A DNA stretch of 64,000 nucleotides from Nocardioides mangrovi (GCF_020073815.1 NZ_JAIQZJ010000012.1:62001-126000); one strand, 5' to 3'. Numbered from the stretch's first letter, positions 18,077 through 27,960 are shown. Numbers and translations: made by a program. Notes: generated from the sequence alone by a model not told the origin.

Positions 18077-19470
18077 ATGACCGACCTCGCCCGGGCTGGA
18101 GTCGCGGACACCGTCGAGCTGGTCACCGGGGGAGTCATGTCGGCGCGGGCGGTGGTCGGGGCCGCCCTGGCCCGCATCGAGGCCCGGGACCCGGCGCTCA
18201 ACGCGTTCTCCCGCGTGCTGGTCGACGAGGCGATCGCCGAGGCCGAGCTGCGCGACGCCGCCCTCGCGAGCGGCGAGCCGCCCGGCCCGTTGCACGGCGT
18301 ACCGATCGCGATCAAGGAGGAGCTCGACGTCGCGGGCACGGTCACGACGTTCGGTGGCGACGGCAACTCCACGCCGGCCCGCGCGGACGGCGAGGTGGTC
18401 CGGCGGCTGCGGGCCGCGGGCGCGGTGATCATCGGGAAGACGACGATGCCGGAGTTCGGCGCGTTCCCCTTCACCGAGTCGGCCTCGCGCGGCGTGACCC
18501 GCAACCCGTGGGATCGCACCCGCACACCCGGCGGCTCCAGCGGCGGTACGGCGGTCGCCGTCTCCGCGGGCATGGTCCCGGCCGGGATCGGCGGCGACGG
18601 CGGCGGCTCCATCCGGATCCCCAGCGCCAGCTGCGGTCTCTTCGGCCTCAAGCCGCAGCGCGGCCGCGTGACGACCGCGCCGTACCCGCACCTGTGGTGG
18701 GCGCTCGGCACCGCCGGGCCGCTGACCCGCAGCGTGCTCGACTCGGCCCTCGTCTACGACGCGATCCGCGGCAGCATGCCCTCGGACGCCTACCGGGCCG
18801 GTGGCGACGCGTCGTTCGTCGACGCCGTCGGCCGCGACCCCGGGCGACTCCGGATCGGCTGGTCGACGAAGGCCGTGGCGCTCGGCGTCCGGCCCGACCC
18901 GGCGCACGTGCAGGCCGTCGAGGACACCGCCCGGGTGCTGACCTCGCTCGGGCACGACGTGCGCGAGGTCGACCCGCACTACCCGGACCCGACGCCGGCC
19001 TTCGTGCCGCAGTTCTTCTCCGGCATCCGCGCCGAGGCCAACCAGGTCGAGCACTTCGACCGCCTCGAGCGGCGGACCCGCCAGACCTACCGGCTCGGCT
19101 CCTGGGTCAAGCCCGAGATCCTCGAGTGGGCGCTGGCCCGCACCGACCGGATCTCCGAGCGCGCCAACCGCGTCTTCCAGGACGTCGACGTGCTGCTCAC
19201 CCCGGCGATCGCGCACCGGCCGCCGCCGGTCGGCCGGCTCGACGGGGTGGGCACCCTGCGTGCGTCGCTGCGGGCGATGCCGTCGATCGCGTACGCCGCG
19301 ATCTGGAACGTCGCCGGCAACCCGGCCGCCTCCGTGCCGTGCGGCCTCGCCGACGACGGGCTGCCGCTCGCCGTGCAGCTGGTCGGCCGCACCGACGACG
19401 AGACGACGCTGCTCTCGCTCTCCGCGCAGCTCGAGCGGACCCGGCCCTGGCCCCTGACGGCCCCGGTCGC

Positions 19471-19474
<4 letters not shown>
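18077..19474 (+). CDS. Amidase, amidase-signature family
   Basis: 465 aa. The catalytic triad of the AS family is visible: Lys80 in PIAIKEEL, cis-Ser154 in TPGGSSGGTAVAVSAG, and nucleophile Ser178 in GGDGGGSIRIPSA; spacing of 24 between the two Ser is standard. It hydrolyses an amide to acid and ammonia; the substrate is not evident. It is not GatA, because gatB/gatC are absent and the C-terminus differs. Its TGA overlaps the GTG of the following ABC ATPase. Confidence 0.9.
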
Positions 19475-20303
<829 letters not shown>

Positions 20304-20307
<4 letters not shown>

Positions 20308-21365
20308 AGCCCTTCTGGGCCCTCTCCCGGGCGATCCTGCGCGGCTTCGTGCGCGACCGTACGTCGGTCTTCTTCGCCGTCGTCTTCCCGCTGATGTTCC
20401 TGGTCCTCTTCGGCGGCCTCTTCTCCGACCAGTCCGTGGGCAAGGTCGACATGATCGTGGTCGGCGACGCGTCGCTGGTCGACGACCTGCCCGCCGACGC
20501 CCGGGACGACTTCGACGACACCTTCCACGTCGTCCGCTCCGACGACCTGGACGACGCGCTCGACCAGGTCCGCAAGGGCGACGCGGACGTCGCGGTCGAG
20601 CAGCAGGGCGACACCCTGGTGGCGCACTACTCGCAGACCGACCCGGCGAAGGCCGGCATCGTGGCCGGGACGCTCCGGGCGCTGGTCGACGGCACCAACA
20701 TCGCGCTGACCGGGCAGCAGCCGACGTACGACCTCCGGGTCGAGTCGGTCGAGGACGACTCGCTCTCGACGATCCAGTACTACACACCCGGCCTGCTCGG
20801 CTGGGCGGTCGCGATGAGCGCGGCCTTCGGGGCCGCCGCGACCCTGCAGGGCTGGCGGCAGAGCAAGCTGCTGCGCCGGCTCCAGCTGGCCCCGGTCTCC
20901 ACGCGGTCCGTGGTCGGGGCGCGGGTGTCGGTGACCGTGTCGATCGCGCTCGTGCAGATGGCCATCTTCATCGGGGTCGGCGGGATCTTCTTCGGGCTCA
21001 CCCTCACCGGCGCGTGGTGGATGGCGATCCCGCTGCTCGTGGTCGGCACGCTCTGCTTCATGGCCATCGGGCTGCTCGCCGGCGCGATCACCAAGACCCA
21101 GGAGGGCGCGGTCAACGCGGCCAACTTCCTGGTGCTCCCGATGGCCTTCCTGTCCGGCTCGTTCTTCGCCCTCGACGACGCCCCGCAGTGGCTCCAGACC
21201 TTCTCCGAGCTGCTGCCGCTCAAGCACCTCAACGACGGGATGCTCGACGTGATGGTCCGCGGCGAGCCGTGGACGGCGGCGCTGGTGCCGATGGCGATCC
21301 TCGCGGCGTTCGCGCTCGTGGTCACGCTCGTGGCCGCCCGGCTGTTCCGGTGGGACACCGCGTAG
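20304..21365 (+). CDS. ABC-2 type transporter permease
   Basis: 353 aa. An N-terminal membrane segment (VFFAVVFPLMFLVLFGGLF, about 26-44), an extracytoplasmic domain (~45-165), then five membrane segments (LLGWAVAMSAAFGAAATL, ALVQMAIFIGVGGIFFGLTL, AIPLLVVGTLCFMAIGLLAG, FLVLPMAFLSGSFFALDD, ALVPMAILAAFALVVTLVA). LSGSFFALDDAPQWLQ and LPLKHLNDG are typical of ABC-2 permeases. It pairs with the ATPase upstream. Confidence 0.92.
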
Positions 21366-21395
21366 GCGGGTGGGAGCTCGCGGAGGTGGACTCCT

Positions 21396-21522
21396 GGTTC
21401 ACCAAGGGATCGAGGGGAACCAGCAGGTGCCGTCGGTTGACCGTGATCCCTTGGTGAACCGACGCTTCCCCCGCGGAGCTCACCGAGGGGAGTGCGGGTT
21501 CACCGTCATCCCTTGGGGAACC
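21396..21522. repeat. Cluster of three 26-bp palindromic intergenic repeats (GGTTCACC family)
   Basis: Copies at 21396-21421 (reverse), 21435-21460 (forward) and 21497-21522 (forward). Each has imperfect inverted ends of the type GGTTCACC...GGTGAACC around a conserved ATCCCTTGG. Copies 1 and 2 face each other: GGTTCACCAAGGGATC (21396-21411) is the exact complement of 21445-21460, so they can form a strong hairpin. Similar flanks (GGAGCTC) are shared near copies 1 and 3. The region follows the ABC operon; it may act as a terminator and looks like a genome-specific repeat. Confidence 0.8.
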
Positions 21523-21584
21523 AGCGGGACCGCCCCGACCAGCCGCTTGACATCCACTCGCGTTGTGTAAATCGCCACACCTGG

Positions 21585-21624
21585 CTACTCCGGGGTAGTC
21601 CACGAGACGCGGGTCACATACTCT
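21585..21624 (+). promoter_or_regulatory. Predicted leaderless-type promoter and small palindrome upstream of the aldehyde dehydrogenase
   Basis: TACTCT at 21619-21624 lies 7 nt before the ATG at 21632. A palindrome CTAC-TCCGGG-GTAG (21585-21598) covers the expected -35 area and could be an operator. No regulator gene is adjacent. Confidence 0.45.
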
Positions 21625-21631
21625 CGGTCTC

Positions 21632-23254
21632 ATGAGCGCCCAGAACCCCACGCCGGCCGGTGGTCCCCTCACCGAGGGGCCGCGCGACCCCGAGCACGAC
21701 CCGCGCGCGTCGTACGCCCTCGAGCCCGACGAGGTCGCCCGCCTGACCCGGCGGCTGCTGGCCACCAGCGGGACCACCGCCGAGGTGCGCTCGCCCCTCG
21801 ACGACGCCCCGCTCGCGCACATCCCGCAGAGCACCCCGGCCGACGTGGCCGAGGCCTTCTCCCGCGCACGTCGCGCCCAGGTCGCGTGGGCGCGCACCCC
21901 GATCTCCGAGCGTGCCGCGCTGCTGCTGCGCCTGCACGACCTCGTGCTCGACCGCCAGGACGAGATCATCGACCTGATCCAGCTCGAGTCGGGCAAGGCC
22001 CGCAAGCACGCCTTCGACGAGCCGCTCCACGTCGCGCTCACCGCCCGCTACTACGGGCGTACGGCGGAGAAGCACCTCGGCACCGAACGCAAGCTCGGCG
22101 TCGTCCCGGGCCTCACCCGGGTCGAGGTCAACCGCGTGCCCAAGGGCGTGGTCGGGATCATCTCGCCCTGGAACTACCCCTTCAACCTCGCGCTCATCGA
22201 CGGCATGGCGGCGCTGCTCGCCGGCAACGCCGTGGTGATCAAGCCGGACGCCCAGACCATGCTCTCCGCCCTGATCGGCGCCGAGCTGCTCGACCAGGTC
22301 GGGTTGCCGGCCGACCTGTGGCAGACCGTCGCCGGGCCGGGCGCCGAGATCGGCGGCGCGATCATCGAGTCCGCCGACTACGTCTGCTTCACCGGCTCGA
22401 CCGCCACCGGCCGCTCGGTCGCCAAGGCCTGCGCGGACCGGCTGATCGGCTGCTCGCTCGAGCTGGGCGGCAAGAACCCCCTCCTGGTGCTCCGCGACGC
22501 CGACGTCGAGAAGGCCGCCGAGGGCGCCGTCCGCGCGTCGTTCTCCAACTCCGGCCAGCTCTGCGTGTCGATGGAGCGGATCTTCGTGGCCGACCAGGTC
22601 TACGACCGCTTCGTGGAGCGCTTCGTCGCTCGCACCCAGGCGCTCACGCTCGGCGCGACGCTCGACTGGGGCAACGACATGGGCCCGCTGATCTCGCAGC
22701 GCCAGCTCGAGGCGGTTACCGCCCACGTCGAGGACGCGGTCGCCAAGGGCGCCCGGGTGCTCACGGGCGGCAACGCTCGGCCGGACCTCGGCCCCTACTT
22801 CTTCGAGCCGACGATCCTCGAGGGCGTCAGTCCGGACATGACCTGCTTCGGCAAGGAGACCTTCGGACCGGTCGTCTCGATCTACCGCTTCCACGACGAG
22901 GCCGACGCGATCGCGCGCGCCAACGACGGGCAGTACGGCCTCAATGCGTCGATCTACAGCGAGGACGGCGCCCGCGCGCGGTTCCTCGCCCGCCACGTCA
23001 AGTGCGGCACGGTCAACATCAACGAGGCGTTCGCCGCCACCTTCGCCAGCATCGACGCCCCGATGGGCGGCATGCGCGAGTCCGGCATGGGCCGGCGCCA
23101 GGGCGCCGAGGGCGTGCTGCGCTACACCGAGACGCAGTCGGTCGCGACCCAGCGGCTGATCCGCTTCGGCCCGCAGTTCGGCATGAGCGACGAGATGTAC
23201 GCCAAGGTGATGAACGCCAACCTGCGCCTGATGAAGAAGCTGGGCCGAGCGTGA
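21632..23254 (+). CDS. Succinate-semialdehyde dehydrogenase (NAD(P)+), GabD2-like aldehyde dehydrogenase
   Basis: 540 aa. Motifs: ISPWNYPFNLALIDGM, VIKPDAQT, FTGSTATGRSVAK, base Glu277 in LELGGKNP and nucleophile Cys311 in GQLCVSMER. The family assignment as GabD2-type rests on overall similarity from memory; other aldehydes are possible. ATG at 21632 follows a leaderless-type -10. The stop overlaps the GTG of the GMC oxidoreductase, so the dehydrogenase may handle an aldehyde or side-chain product connected with that enzyme; this is inference. Confidence 0.88.
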   Translation: MSAQNPTPAGGPLTEGPRDPEHDPRASYALEPDEVARLTRRLLATSGTTAEVRSPLDDAPLAHIPQSTPADVAEAFSRARRAQVAWARTPISERAALLLRLHDLVLDRQDEIIDLIQLESGKARKHAFDEPLHVALTARYYGRTAEKHLGTERKLGVVPGLTRVEVNRVPKGVVGIISPWNYPFNLALIDGMAALLAGNAVVIKPDAQTMLSALIGAELLDQVGLPADLWQTVAGPGAEIGGAIIESADYVCFTGSTATGRSVAKACADRLIGCSLELGGKNPLLVLRDADVEKAAEGAVRASFSNSGQLCVSMERIFVADQVYDRFVERFVARTQALTLGATLDWGNDMGPLISQRQLEAVTAHVEDAVAKGARVLTGGNARPDLGPYFFEPTILEGVSPDMTCFGKETFGPVVSIYRFHDEADAIARANDGQYGLNASIYSEDGARARFLARHVKCGTVNINEAFAATFASIDAPMGGMRESGMGRRQGAEGVLRYTETQSVATQRLIRFGPQFGMSDEMYAKVMNANLRLMKKLGRA

Positions 23255-24978
23255 CCGATCTCGACGCTGGTCTCGACTTCGACGTCCTGGTCATCGGGTC
23301 CGGCTTCGGCGGCTCCGTCACCGCGCTCCGGCTGACCGAGAAGGGCTACCGGGTCGGCGTGCTCGAGGCGGGCGCCCGCTTTGAGGACGACGACCTGCCG
23401 GAGACGTCGTTCGACGTCGCGAAGTACCTCTTCCGCCCCGAGGTCGGCTGCTACGGCATCCAGCGGATCGACGCCCTCAAGGACTGCCTGATCGTCTCGG
23501 GCGCGGGCGTCGGGGGCGGGTCGCTGGTCTACGCCAACACGCTCTACGAGCCGCTGCCGGCCTTCTTCGACGACCCGCAGTGGAGCCACATCACCGACTG
23601 GCAGGACGAGCTCGCGCCCTACTACGACCAGGCGAAGCGGATGCTCGGCGTGGTCGAGAACCCGCTGCGCACCCCCTCCGACGAGGTGATGGAGAAGGTC
23701 GCGACCGAGATGGGCGTGGCCGAGACCTTCCACCCGACGCCGGTCGGCGTCTTCTTCGGCGGGCCGGGCGCGGGCATGGGCCAGACCGTCGACGACCCGT
23801 TCTTCGGGGGCGCGGGCCCGGAGCGCAAGACCTGCATCGGCTGCGGGTCGTGCATGACCGGCTGCCGCCACAACGCCAAGAACACCCTGGTCAAGAACTA
23901 CCTCCACCTCGCCGAGTCGGCCGGAGCGAAGGTGCTGCCGCTGACCACGGTCACCCGGGTCGCGCCCCGCGACGGTGGCGGCTACGACGTCCACGTGCGC
24001 TACACCAAGGCCAAGATCGCGCGCCGTACGTCGAAGCGCGTGCTCACCGCCGAGCAGGTCGTCTTCGCCGCGTCCGCCCTCGGCACCCAGCGGCTGCTGC
24101 ACCAGATGAAGGACGAGGGCCACCTGCCGCGGCTCTCGGAGCGGGTCGGCTACCTCGCGCGCACCAACTCCGAGTCGATCGGCGGCGTGATCGCGCCCGA
24201 CACCAGCGTCGACTACAGCCAGGGCATCGCGATCACCTCCAGCTTCCACCCCGACGAGAGCACGCACATCGAGCCGGTGCGCTACGGCCCGGGCAGCAAC
24301 CTGATGTCGATGCTCCAGTCGGTGCTGACCGACGGCGACGGCGACGAGCCGCGCTGGCGGACCTGGCTGCGCGAGATGTGGGCCCAGCGGCGCGACGTGC
24401 TCGACCTCTACGACATGAAGCACTGGTCCGAGCGGACCGTGATCGCGCTGGTGATGCAGAGCCTCGACAACTCGATCACGACGTACACCAAGCGGATCCC
24501 CTTCACCCGCCGCCGCTACCTGACCTCGCGGCAGGGCCACGGCCAGCCGAACCCGACCTGGATCCCCAAGGGCAACGAGGCGATCCGCACCATGGCCGAG
24601 ATCATGGGCGGCTTCCCGGGCAGCGCCGTCGGCGACGCCTTCAACATGCCGCTGACCGCGCACTTCATCGGCGGCTGCGCGATCGGCGACTCCGCGGAGA
24701 CCGGCGTGGTCGATCCCTTCCAGCGGGTCTACGGCCACCCCGGCCTGCACGTGGCCGACGGGTCCGCGGTGACCGCCAACCTGGGCGTCAATCCGTCCTT
24801 GACGATCACCGCCCAGGCCGAGCGGGCGATGGCCTTCTGGCCCAACAAGGGCGAGGTGGACGCCCGCCCCGACCTGGGTGCGGCGTACGCCCGGATCGAG
24901 CCGGTCCGGCCGCTCCACCCGGTCGTCCCGGACGACGCGCCGGGGGCGCTCCGGCTGCCGATCGTCGGGGTCAGCTGA
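23251..24978 (+). CDS. GMC-family FAD oxidoreductase, ChoD (cholesterol oxidase)-like, with Cys-rich motif
   Basis: 575 aa. Rossmann FAD motif VLVIGSGFGGSVTALRL (GSGFGG at 16-21), VSGAGVGGGSLVYANTLYEPL, and C-terminal GCAIGDSAETGVVDP and VADGSAVTANLGVNPSLTI. A ferredoxin-like motif CIGCGSCMTGC (Cys195, 198, 201, 205) sits in the middle, followed by RHNAKNTLVKNYL as in mycobacterial ChoD-type proteins. Mycobacterial choD lies in a gua gene region, and here guaA follows. The physiological substrate is uncertain; sterol oxidase activity is not proven. GTG start overlaps the upstream stop. Confidence 0.87.
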   Translation: MTDLDAGLDFDVLVIGSGFGGSVTALRLTEKGYRVGVLEAGARFEDDDLPETSFDVAKYLFRPEVGCYGIQRIDALKDCLIVSGAGVGGGSLVYANTLYEPLPAFFDDPQWSHITDWQDELAPYYDQAKRMLGVVENPLRTPSDEVMEKVATEMGVAETFHPTPVGVFFGGPGAGMGQTVDDPFFGGAGPERKTCIGCGSCMTGCRHNAKNTLVKNYLHLAESAGAKVLPLTTVTRVAPRDGGGYDVHVRYTKAKIARRTSKRVLTAEQVVFAASALGTQRLLHQMKDEGHLPRLSERVGYLARTNSESIGGVIAPDTSVDYSQGIAITSSFHPDESTHIEPVRYGPGSNLMSMLQSVLTDGDGDEPRWRTWLREMWAQRRDVLDLYDMKHWSERTVIALVMQSLDNSITTYTKRIPFTRRRYLTSRQGHGQPNPTWIPKGNEAIRTMAEIMGGFPGSAVGDAFNMPLTAHFIGGCAIGDSAETGVVDPFQRVYGHPGLHVADGSAVTANLGVNPSLTITAQAERAMAFWPNKGEVDARPDLGAAYARIEPVRPLHPVVPDDAPGALRLPIVGVS

Positions 24979-25143
24979 GCGGTCCGGGGGCGCCCGCCGA
25001 GGCGGACCGAGAAAGTCTGAAAAAGACTGCGAATCCGCCGTGACCCGCCTGTGAGGGCTTCGTTGAGCCAGCGGACCCGGTACACGCTCCCTCCCACCAC
25101 CGGGTCCCATGTCCAGGCGCTGTCCAGCAGTTGCGTGGACGGT

Positions 25144-25181
25144 CAGGGCCCGGCCATCCCTCCCTCCCCGGCCGGGCCCTG
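25144..25181 (+). terminator. Strong hairpin, probable terminator after the GMC oxidoreductase
   Basis: A perfect 12-bp stem: CAGGGCCCGGCC (25144-25155) pairs with 25170-25181 across a 14-nt C-rich loop. No U tract follows, as is common in high-GC actinobacteria. The gap 24979-25309 also holds a small AGTCT/AGACT hairpin near 25015-25029, a repeat copy and the guaA promoter; no gene is evident in it. Confidence 0.65.
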
Positions 25182-25207
25182 ATGCGTGTCCGGACCCGCG
25201 CACGCCT

Positions 25208-25268
25208 GTCGCACCTGACGAAATGGCTGCGGATCGACCGATTTCACGACCATGTGGTCAGGTACGAC
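25208..25268. repeat. Dispersed palindromic intergenic repeat, copy 2 (reverse)
   Basis: 61 bp, the inverse of the element at 10629-10689. End arms are GTCGCACCTGAC (25208-25219) and GTCAGGTACGAC (25257-25268), pairing with one mismatch. The conserved inner CGATTTCACGACC is at 25239-25251. It ends 29 bp before the guaA -10 hexamer. Confidence 0.8.
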
Positions 25269-25297
25269 GCGGATCGGGCGGTGGACATCCGGGCCGA

Positions 25298-25303
25298 TAG
25301 GCT
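25298..25303 (+). promoter_or_regulatory. Predicted leaderless-type -10 (TAGGCT) for guaA
   Basis: TAGGCT ends 6 nt before the guaA ATG at 25310, with no ribosome site between, so the mRNA probably begins at the start codon. No guanine riboswitch is visible. Confidence 0.55.
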
Positions 25304-25309
25304 CACCCC

Positions 25310-26887
25310 ATGACGGCGGGTGAGCACGATCTGGTCCTGGTGGTCGACTTCGGGGCGCAGTACGCCCAGCTGATCGCCCGCCGCGTCCGCGAGGCGCGGG
25401 TCTACTCCGAGATCGTGCCGCACACGATGCCCGTGGCCGAGATGCTGGCCCGCGGACCGAAGGCGATCATCCTCTCCGGCGGGCCGTCGTCGGTGTACGC
25501 CGAGGGTGCGCCGGGCATCGACCCGAGCGTCTTCACGGCCGGTACCCCGGTCTTCGGCATGTGCTACGGCTTCCAGCTCATGGCCCGCGGCCTCGGCGGC
25601 GAGGTCTCCGCGACCGGAGCGCGCGAGTACGGCCGCACCCGGGTGAGCGTGAGCGCGCCCGGCACGCTGCTGGCCGACATCCCCGCCGAGCACACCGTCT
25701 GGATGTCGCACGGCGACTCGGTCACCCAGGCACCCGCCGGCTTCGACGTGCTCGCCGCGACCGCGCAGACCCCGGTGGCGGCCTTCGAGGACGTCGACCG
25801 CGGCCTCGCCGGCGTCCAGTGGCACCCCGAGGTGCTGCACACCGAGCACGGGCAGAAGGTCCTCGAGCACTTCCTCGTCCAGATCGCCCACTGCCGGCAG
25901 ACCTGGACGATGGTCAACATCGTCGAGGAGCAGGTGGAGAAGATCCGCGAGCAGATCGGCGAGCGCGGCCAGGCGATCTGCGGCCTGTCCGGCGGCGTCG
26001 ACTCCGCCGTCGCGGCCGCGATCGTGCAGCGGGCCATCGGCGACCGGCTGACCTGCGTGTACGTCGACCACGGGCTGATGCGCAAGGGCGAGACCGAGCA
26101 GATCGAGCGCGACTTCGTCGCCTCCACCGGCGCCGACCTGCGGGTCGTGGACGCCGAGAAGCAGTTCCTCGACGCGCTCGCCGGGGTCTCGGACCCCGAG
26201 GAGAAGCGCAAGATCATCGGCCGCGAGTTCATCCGCACCTTCGAGGCCGCGGAGGCGGAGATCCTGGGCGACTCGATCGCCGAGGAGGGCGAGAAGGTCG
26301 CCTTCCTCGTCCAGGGCACTCTCTACCCCGACGTCGTCGAGTCCGGCGGGGGAGCCGGCACCTCCAACATCAAGTCCCACCACAACGTCGGCGGGCTCCC
26401 CGACGACCTCCAGTTCGAGCTGGTCGAGCCGCTGCGCACGCTCTTCAAGGACGAGGTCCGCCTGGTCGGCGAGCAGCTGGGCCTGCCGGCCGAGATCGTC
26501 TGGCGGCACCCCTTCCCCGGCCCCGGCCTCGGCATCCGGATCATCGGCGAGGTCACCCGCGAGCGGCTCGACATCCTCCGCGAGGCGGACGCCATCGCCC
26601 GCGAGGAGCTGACCCACGCCGGCCTCGACCGCGACATCTGGCAGTTCCCCGTCGTGCTCCTCGCCGACGTCCGCTCCGTCGGCGTCCAGGGCGACGGCCG
26701 CACCTACGGCCACCCGGTCGTCCTCCGTCCGGTCACCTCCGAGGACGCGATGACCGCCGACTGGGCCCGGCTCCCGTACGACGTGCTCGAGCGGATCTCC
26801 ACCCGGATCACCAACGAGGTGGCCGAGGTCAACCGGGTCGCGGTGGACATCACGTCGAAGCCCCCGGGCACCATCGAGTGGGAGTGA
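25310..26887 (+). CDS. guaA: GMP synthase (glutamine-hydrolysing)
   Basis: 525 aa, full length. Converts XMP to GMP using glutamine and ATP. The class I amidotransferase domain comes first ([19 protein letters not shown], nucleophile Cys in GMCYGFQLM, His-Pro-Glu in [12 protein letters not shown]). The ATP-pyrophosphatase domain follows ([16 protein letters not shown]-loop), then the dimerisation domain ending [16 protein letters not shown] at 25310 with a leaderless-type promoter. Followed by a bidirectional terminator shared with the convergent oxidoreductase gene. Confidence 0.98.
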   Translation: MTAGEHDLVLVVDFGAQYAQLIARRVREARVYSEIVPHTMPVAEMLARGPKAIILSGGPSSVYAEGAPGIDPSVFTAGTPVFGMCYGFQLMARGLGGEVSATGAREYGRTRVSVSAPGTLLADIPAEHTVWMSHGDSVTQAPAGFDVLAATAQTPVAAFEDVDRGLAGVQWHPEVLHTEHGQKVLEHFLVQIAHCRQTWTMVNIVEEQVEKIREQIGERGQAICGLSGGVDSAVAAAIVQRAIGDRLTCVYVDHGLMRKGETEQIERDFVASTGADLRVVDAEKQFLDALAGVSDPEEKRKIIGREFIRTFEAAEAEILGDSIAEEGEKVAFLVQGTLYPDVVESGGGAGTSNIKSHHNVGGLPDDLQFELVEPLRTLFKDEVRLVGEQLGLPAEIVWRHPFPGPGLGIRIIGEVTRERLDILREADAIAREELTHAGLDRDIWQFPVVLLADVRSVGVQGDGRTYGHPVVLRPVTSEDAMTADWARLPYDVLERISTRITNEVAEVNRVAVDITSKPPGTIEWE

Positions 26888-26966
26888 TCGGGTCCGTTCC
26901 GCAAGGTTTCCTCAAGACCCGGGGAAGCGTGATGGTTCCTTGCGTTCACTGGCTATTCTTGTGATC
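26888..26966 (+). other. Structured guaA 3' region
   Basis: 79 bp between the guaA stop and the terminator. It has nested inverted repeats: CGGGTC (26889-26894) with GACCCG (26916-26921), and GCAAGG (26901-26906) with CCTTGC (26938-26943). It has more A/T than its surroundings. It may simply be a folded 3' UTR or contain a small RNA that uses the downstream terminator; neither is proven. Confidence 0.35.
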
Positions 26967-27002
26967 AAGAACCGCTGGTGACCCGAGACGCCAGCGGTTC
27001 TT
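26967..27002. terminator. Bidirectional intrinsic terminator between guaA and the F420-type oxidoreductase
   Basis: A perfect 12-bp stem AAGAACCGCTGG (26967-26978) and its complement at 26991-27002, with a 12-nt loop. A T-rich tail (GCTATTTCT) follows on the + strand; on the - strand the stem is followed by GATCACAAG. It separates convergent genes. Confidence 0.85.
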
Positions 27003-27028
27003 GCTATTTCTGACGCCTCTGTCCGGGC

Positions 27029-27895
27029 CTATCCGTTCAGCGGCCGGATGATGTCGGCGGCGAAGCGCTCCATCCCGTCGACCTTCTGCTCCAGCGTCAC
27101 CTCGAGGCCGTGGTAGTACGCCCACGGCATGGTCCAGCAGTCGGTGACACCGCCCTCCTCGGCCCGGGCGAAGTGCTCGGGCAGGAAGGCGTCGCTGAGT
27201 GCGGTGATGACCGAGAAGTCGCCCTCAGCGCCGACCTCCGCGCGGGCCGCGGCGAGGCGCGCGGCGAGGGCCGTGGCCTCCTCGATCGTGTAGAGGTCGC
27301 CGACCCAGCCGTCGTGGCGGGCGGCGCGGCGGAAGGCGGCGTCGGACAGGCCGCCGACCACGATCGGGATCGGCTCGCTCGGCGTCGGCTCCATGACCAG
27401 GCGGGGCGCGGTGTAGAACTCGCCCTCGAACTCGGTCCACCCGGGCTTCCAGAGCTCGGCCATCAGGGCCAGCGCCTCGTCGGTACGCCGTGCTCGGCTC
27501 GTGAAGTCCTGGCCGAGGAGCTCGAACTCCTCCCGGCACCAGCCGATGCCGACGCCCAGGCTGACCCGGTTGCCGGACAGCACGGCCGCCGTACCGACGC
27601 TCTTGGCGACCTGGAAGGGGCTGCGGATCGCGGGCACGTAGACCGAGGTCAGGAAGCGCAGTCGGGTGGTCACGGCGGAGAGCCCGCCGATCAGCACCCA
27701 CGGGTCCGGCCAGGCGGCGCTGGAGTCCCAGCGGCGGGCGCCGTCGGCCGTGTAGGGGTACGGCGTCTCCAGCTCCTCGATGTCGACGACGTGGTCGGAG
27801 ACCGCCATCGAGTGGTAGCCGAGCTCGTCGGCGGTGCGGGCGAGCACGGCGAGGTGCTCGACGGGCTGGAAGGCGGTGCTGATCGAGAAGCGCAC
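27029..27895 (-). CDS. F420-type luciferase-like (LLM class) oxidoreductase
   Basis: 288 aa. N-terminus MRFSISTAFQPVEHLAVLARTADELGY, then SDHVVD, a TRLRFLTSVYVPAIRSPFQVAK strand-helix and SLGVGIGWCREEFELLG are typical of F420-dependent LLM oxidoreductases. GWVGDLYTIEEA and the C-terminal helix complete the TIM barrel. Substrate not evident. GTG start at 27895 with a leaderless-type promoter and a KstR-like operator upstream, suggesting a role in steroid or related lipid breakdown. Cofactor preference is by family, supported by fbiC in this window. Confidence 0.85.
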   Translation of the reverse strand: MRFSISTAFQPVEHLAVLARTADELGYHSMAVSDHVVDIEELETPYPYTADGARRWDSSAAWPDPWVLIGGLSAVTTRLRFLTSVYVPAIRSPFQVAKSVGTAAVLSGNRVSLGVGIGWCREEFELLGQDFTSRARRTDEALALMAELWKPGWTEFEGEFYTAPRLVMEPTPSEPIPIVVGGLSDAAFRRAARHDGWVGDLYTIEEATALAARLAAARAEVGAEGDFSVITALSDAFLPEHFARAEEGGVTDCWTMPWAYYHGLEVTLEQKVDGMERFAADIIRPLNG

Positions 27896-27901
27896 CCGCC
27901 C

Positions 27902-27930
27902 ACCCTAGCGAGAAACTAGAACGTGTTCTC
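27902..27930 (-). promoter_or_regulatory. Leaderless-type -10 and KstR-like operator upstream of the LLM oxidoreductase
   Basis: On the - strand TAGGGT (27902-27907) ends 6 nt before the GTG at 27895. Upstream, TAGAACGTGTTCTC (+ strand, 27917-27930) fits 13 of 14 positions allowed by the mycobacterial KstR pattern TNNAACNNGTTNNA; the core AGAAC-GT-GTTCT is a perfect inverted repeat. Binding would block the promoter. No TetR gene is in the window, so the regulator would act in trans. Confidence 0.5.
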
Positions 27931-27943
27931 GCAATCGCGGTGG

Positions 27944-27960
27944 GATCCGCTCGGCGGATC
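27944..27960. other. Short hairpin in the 27931-28091 gap
   Basis: GATCCGC (27944-27950) pairs with GCGGATC (27954-27960) over a 3-nt loop. The rest of the gap up to 28091 is G+C-rich sequence with no gene I can support. It may end transcription of the minus-strand gene that stops at 28092, but it is distant. Confidence 0.4.

Noticed and set aside
21396-21522. Possible CRISPR array
   Set aside because: Only three units, mixed orientation, unequal spacing, no cas genes.
21547-21552. TTGACA as -35 of a promoter
   Set aside because: No good -10 at 16-18 bp; the TACTCT at 21619 next to the start codon is a better candidate.
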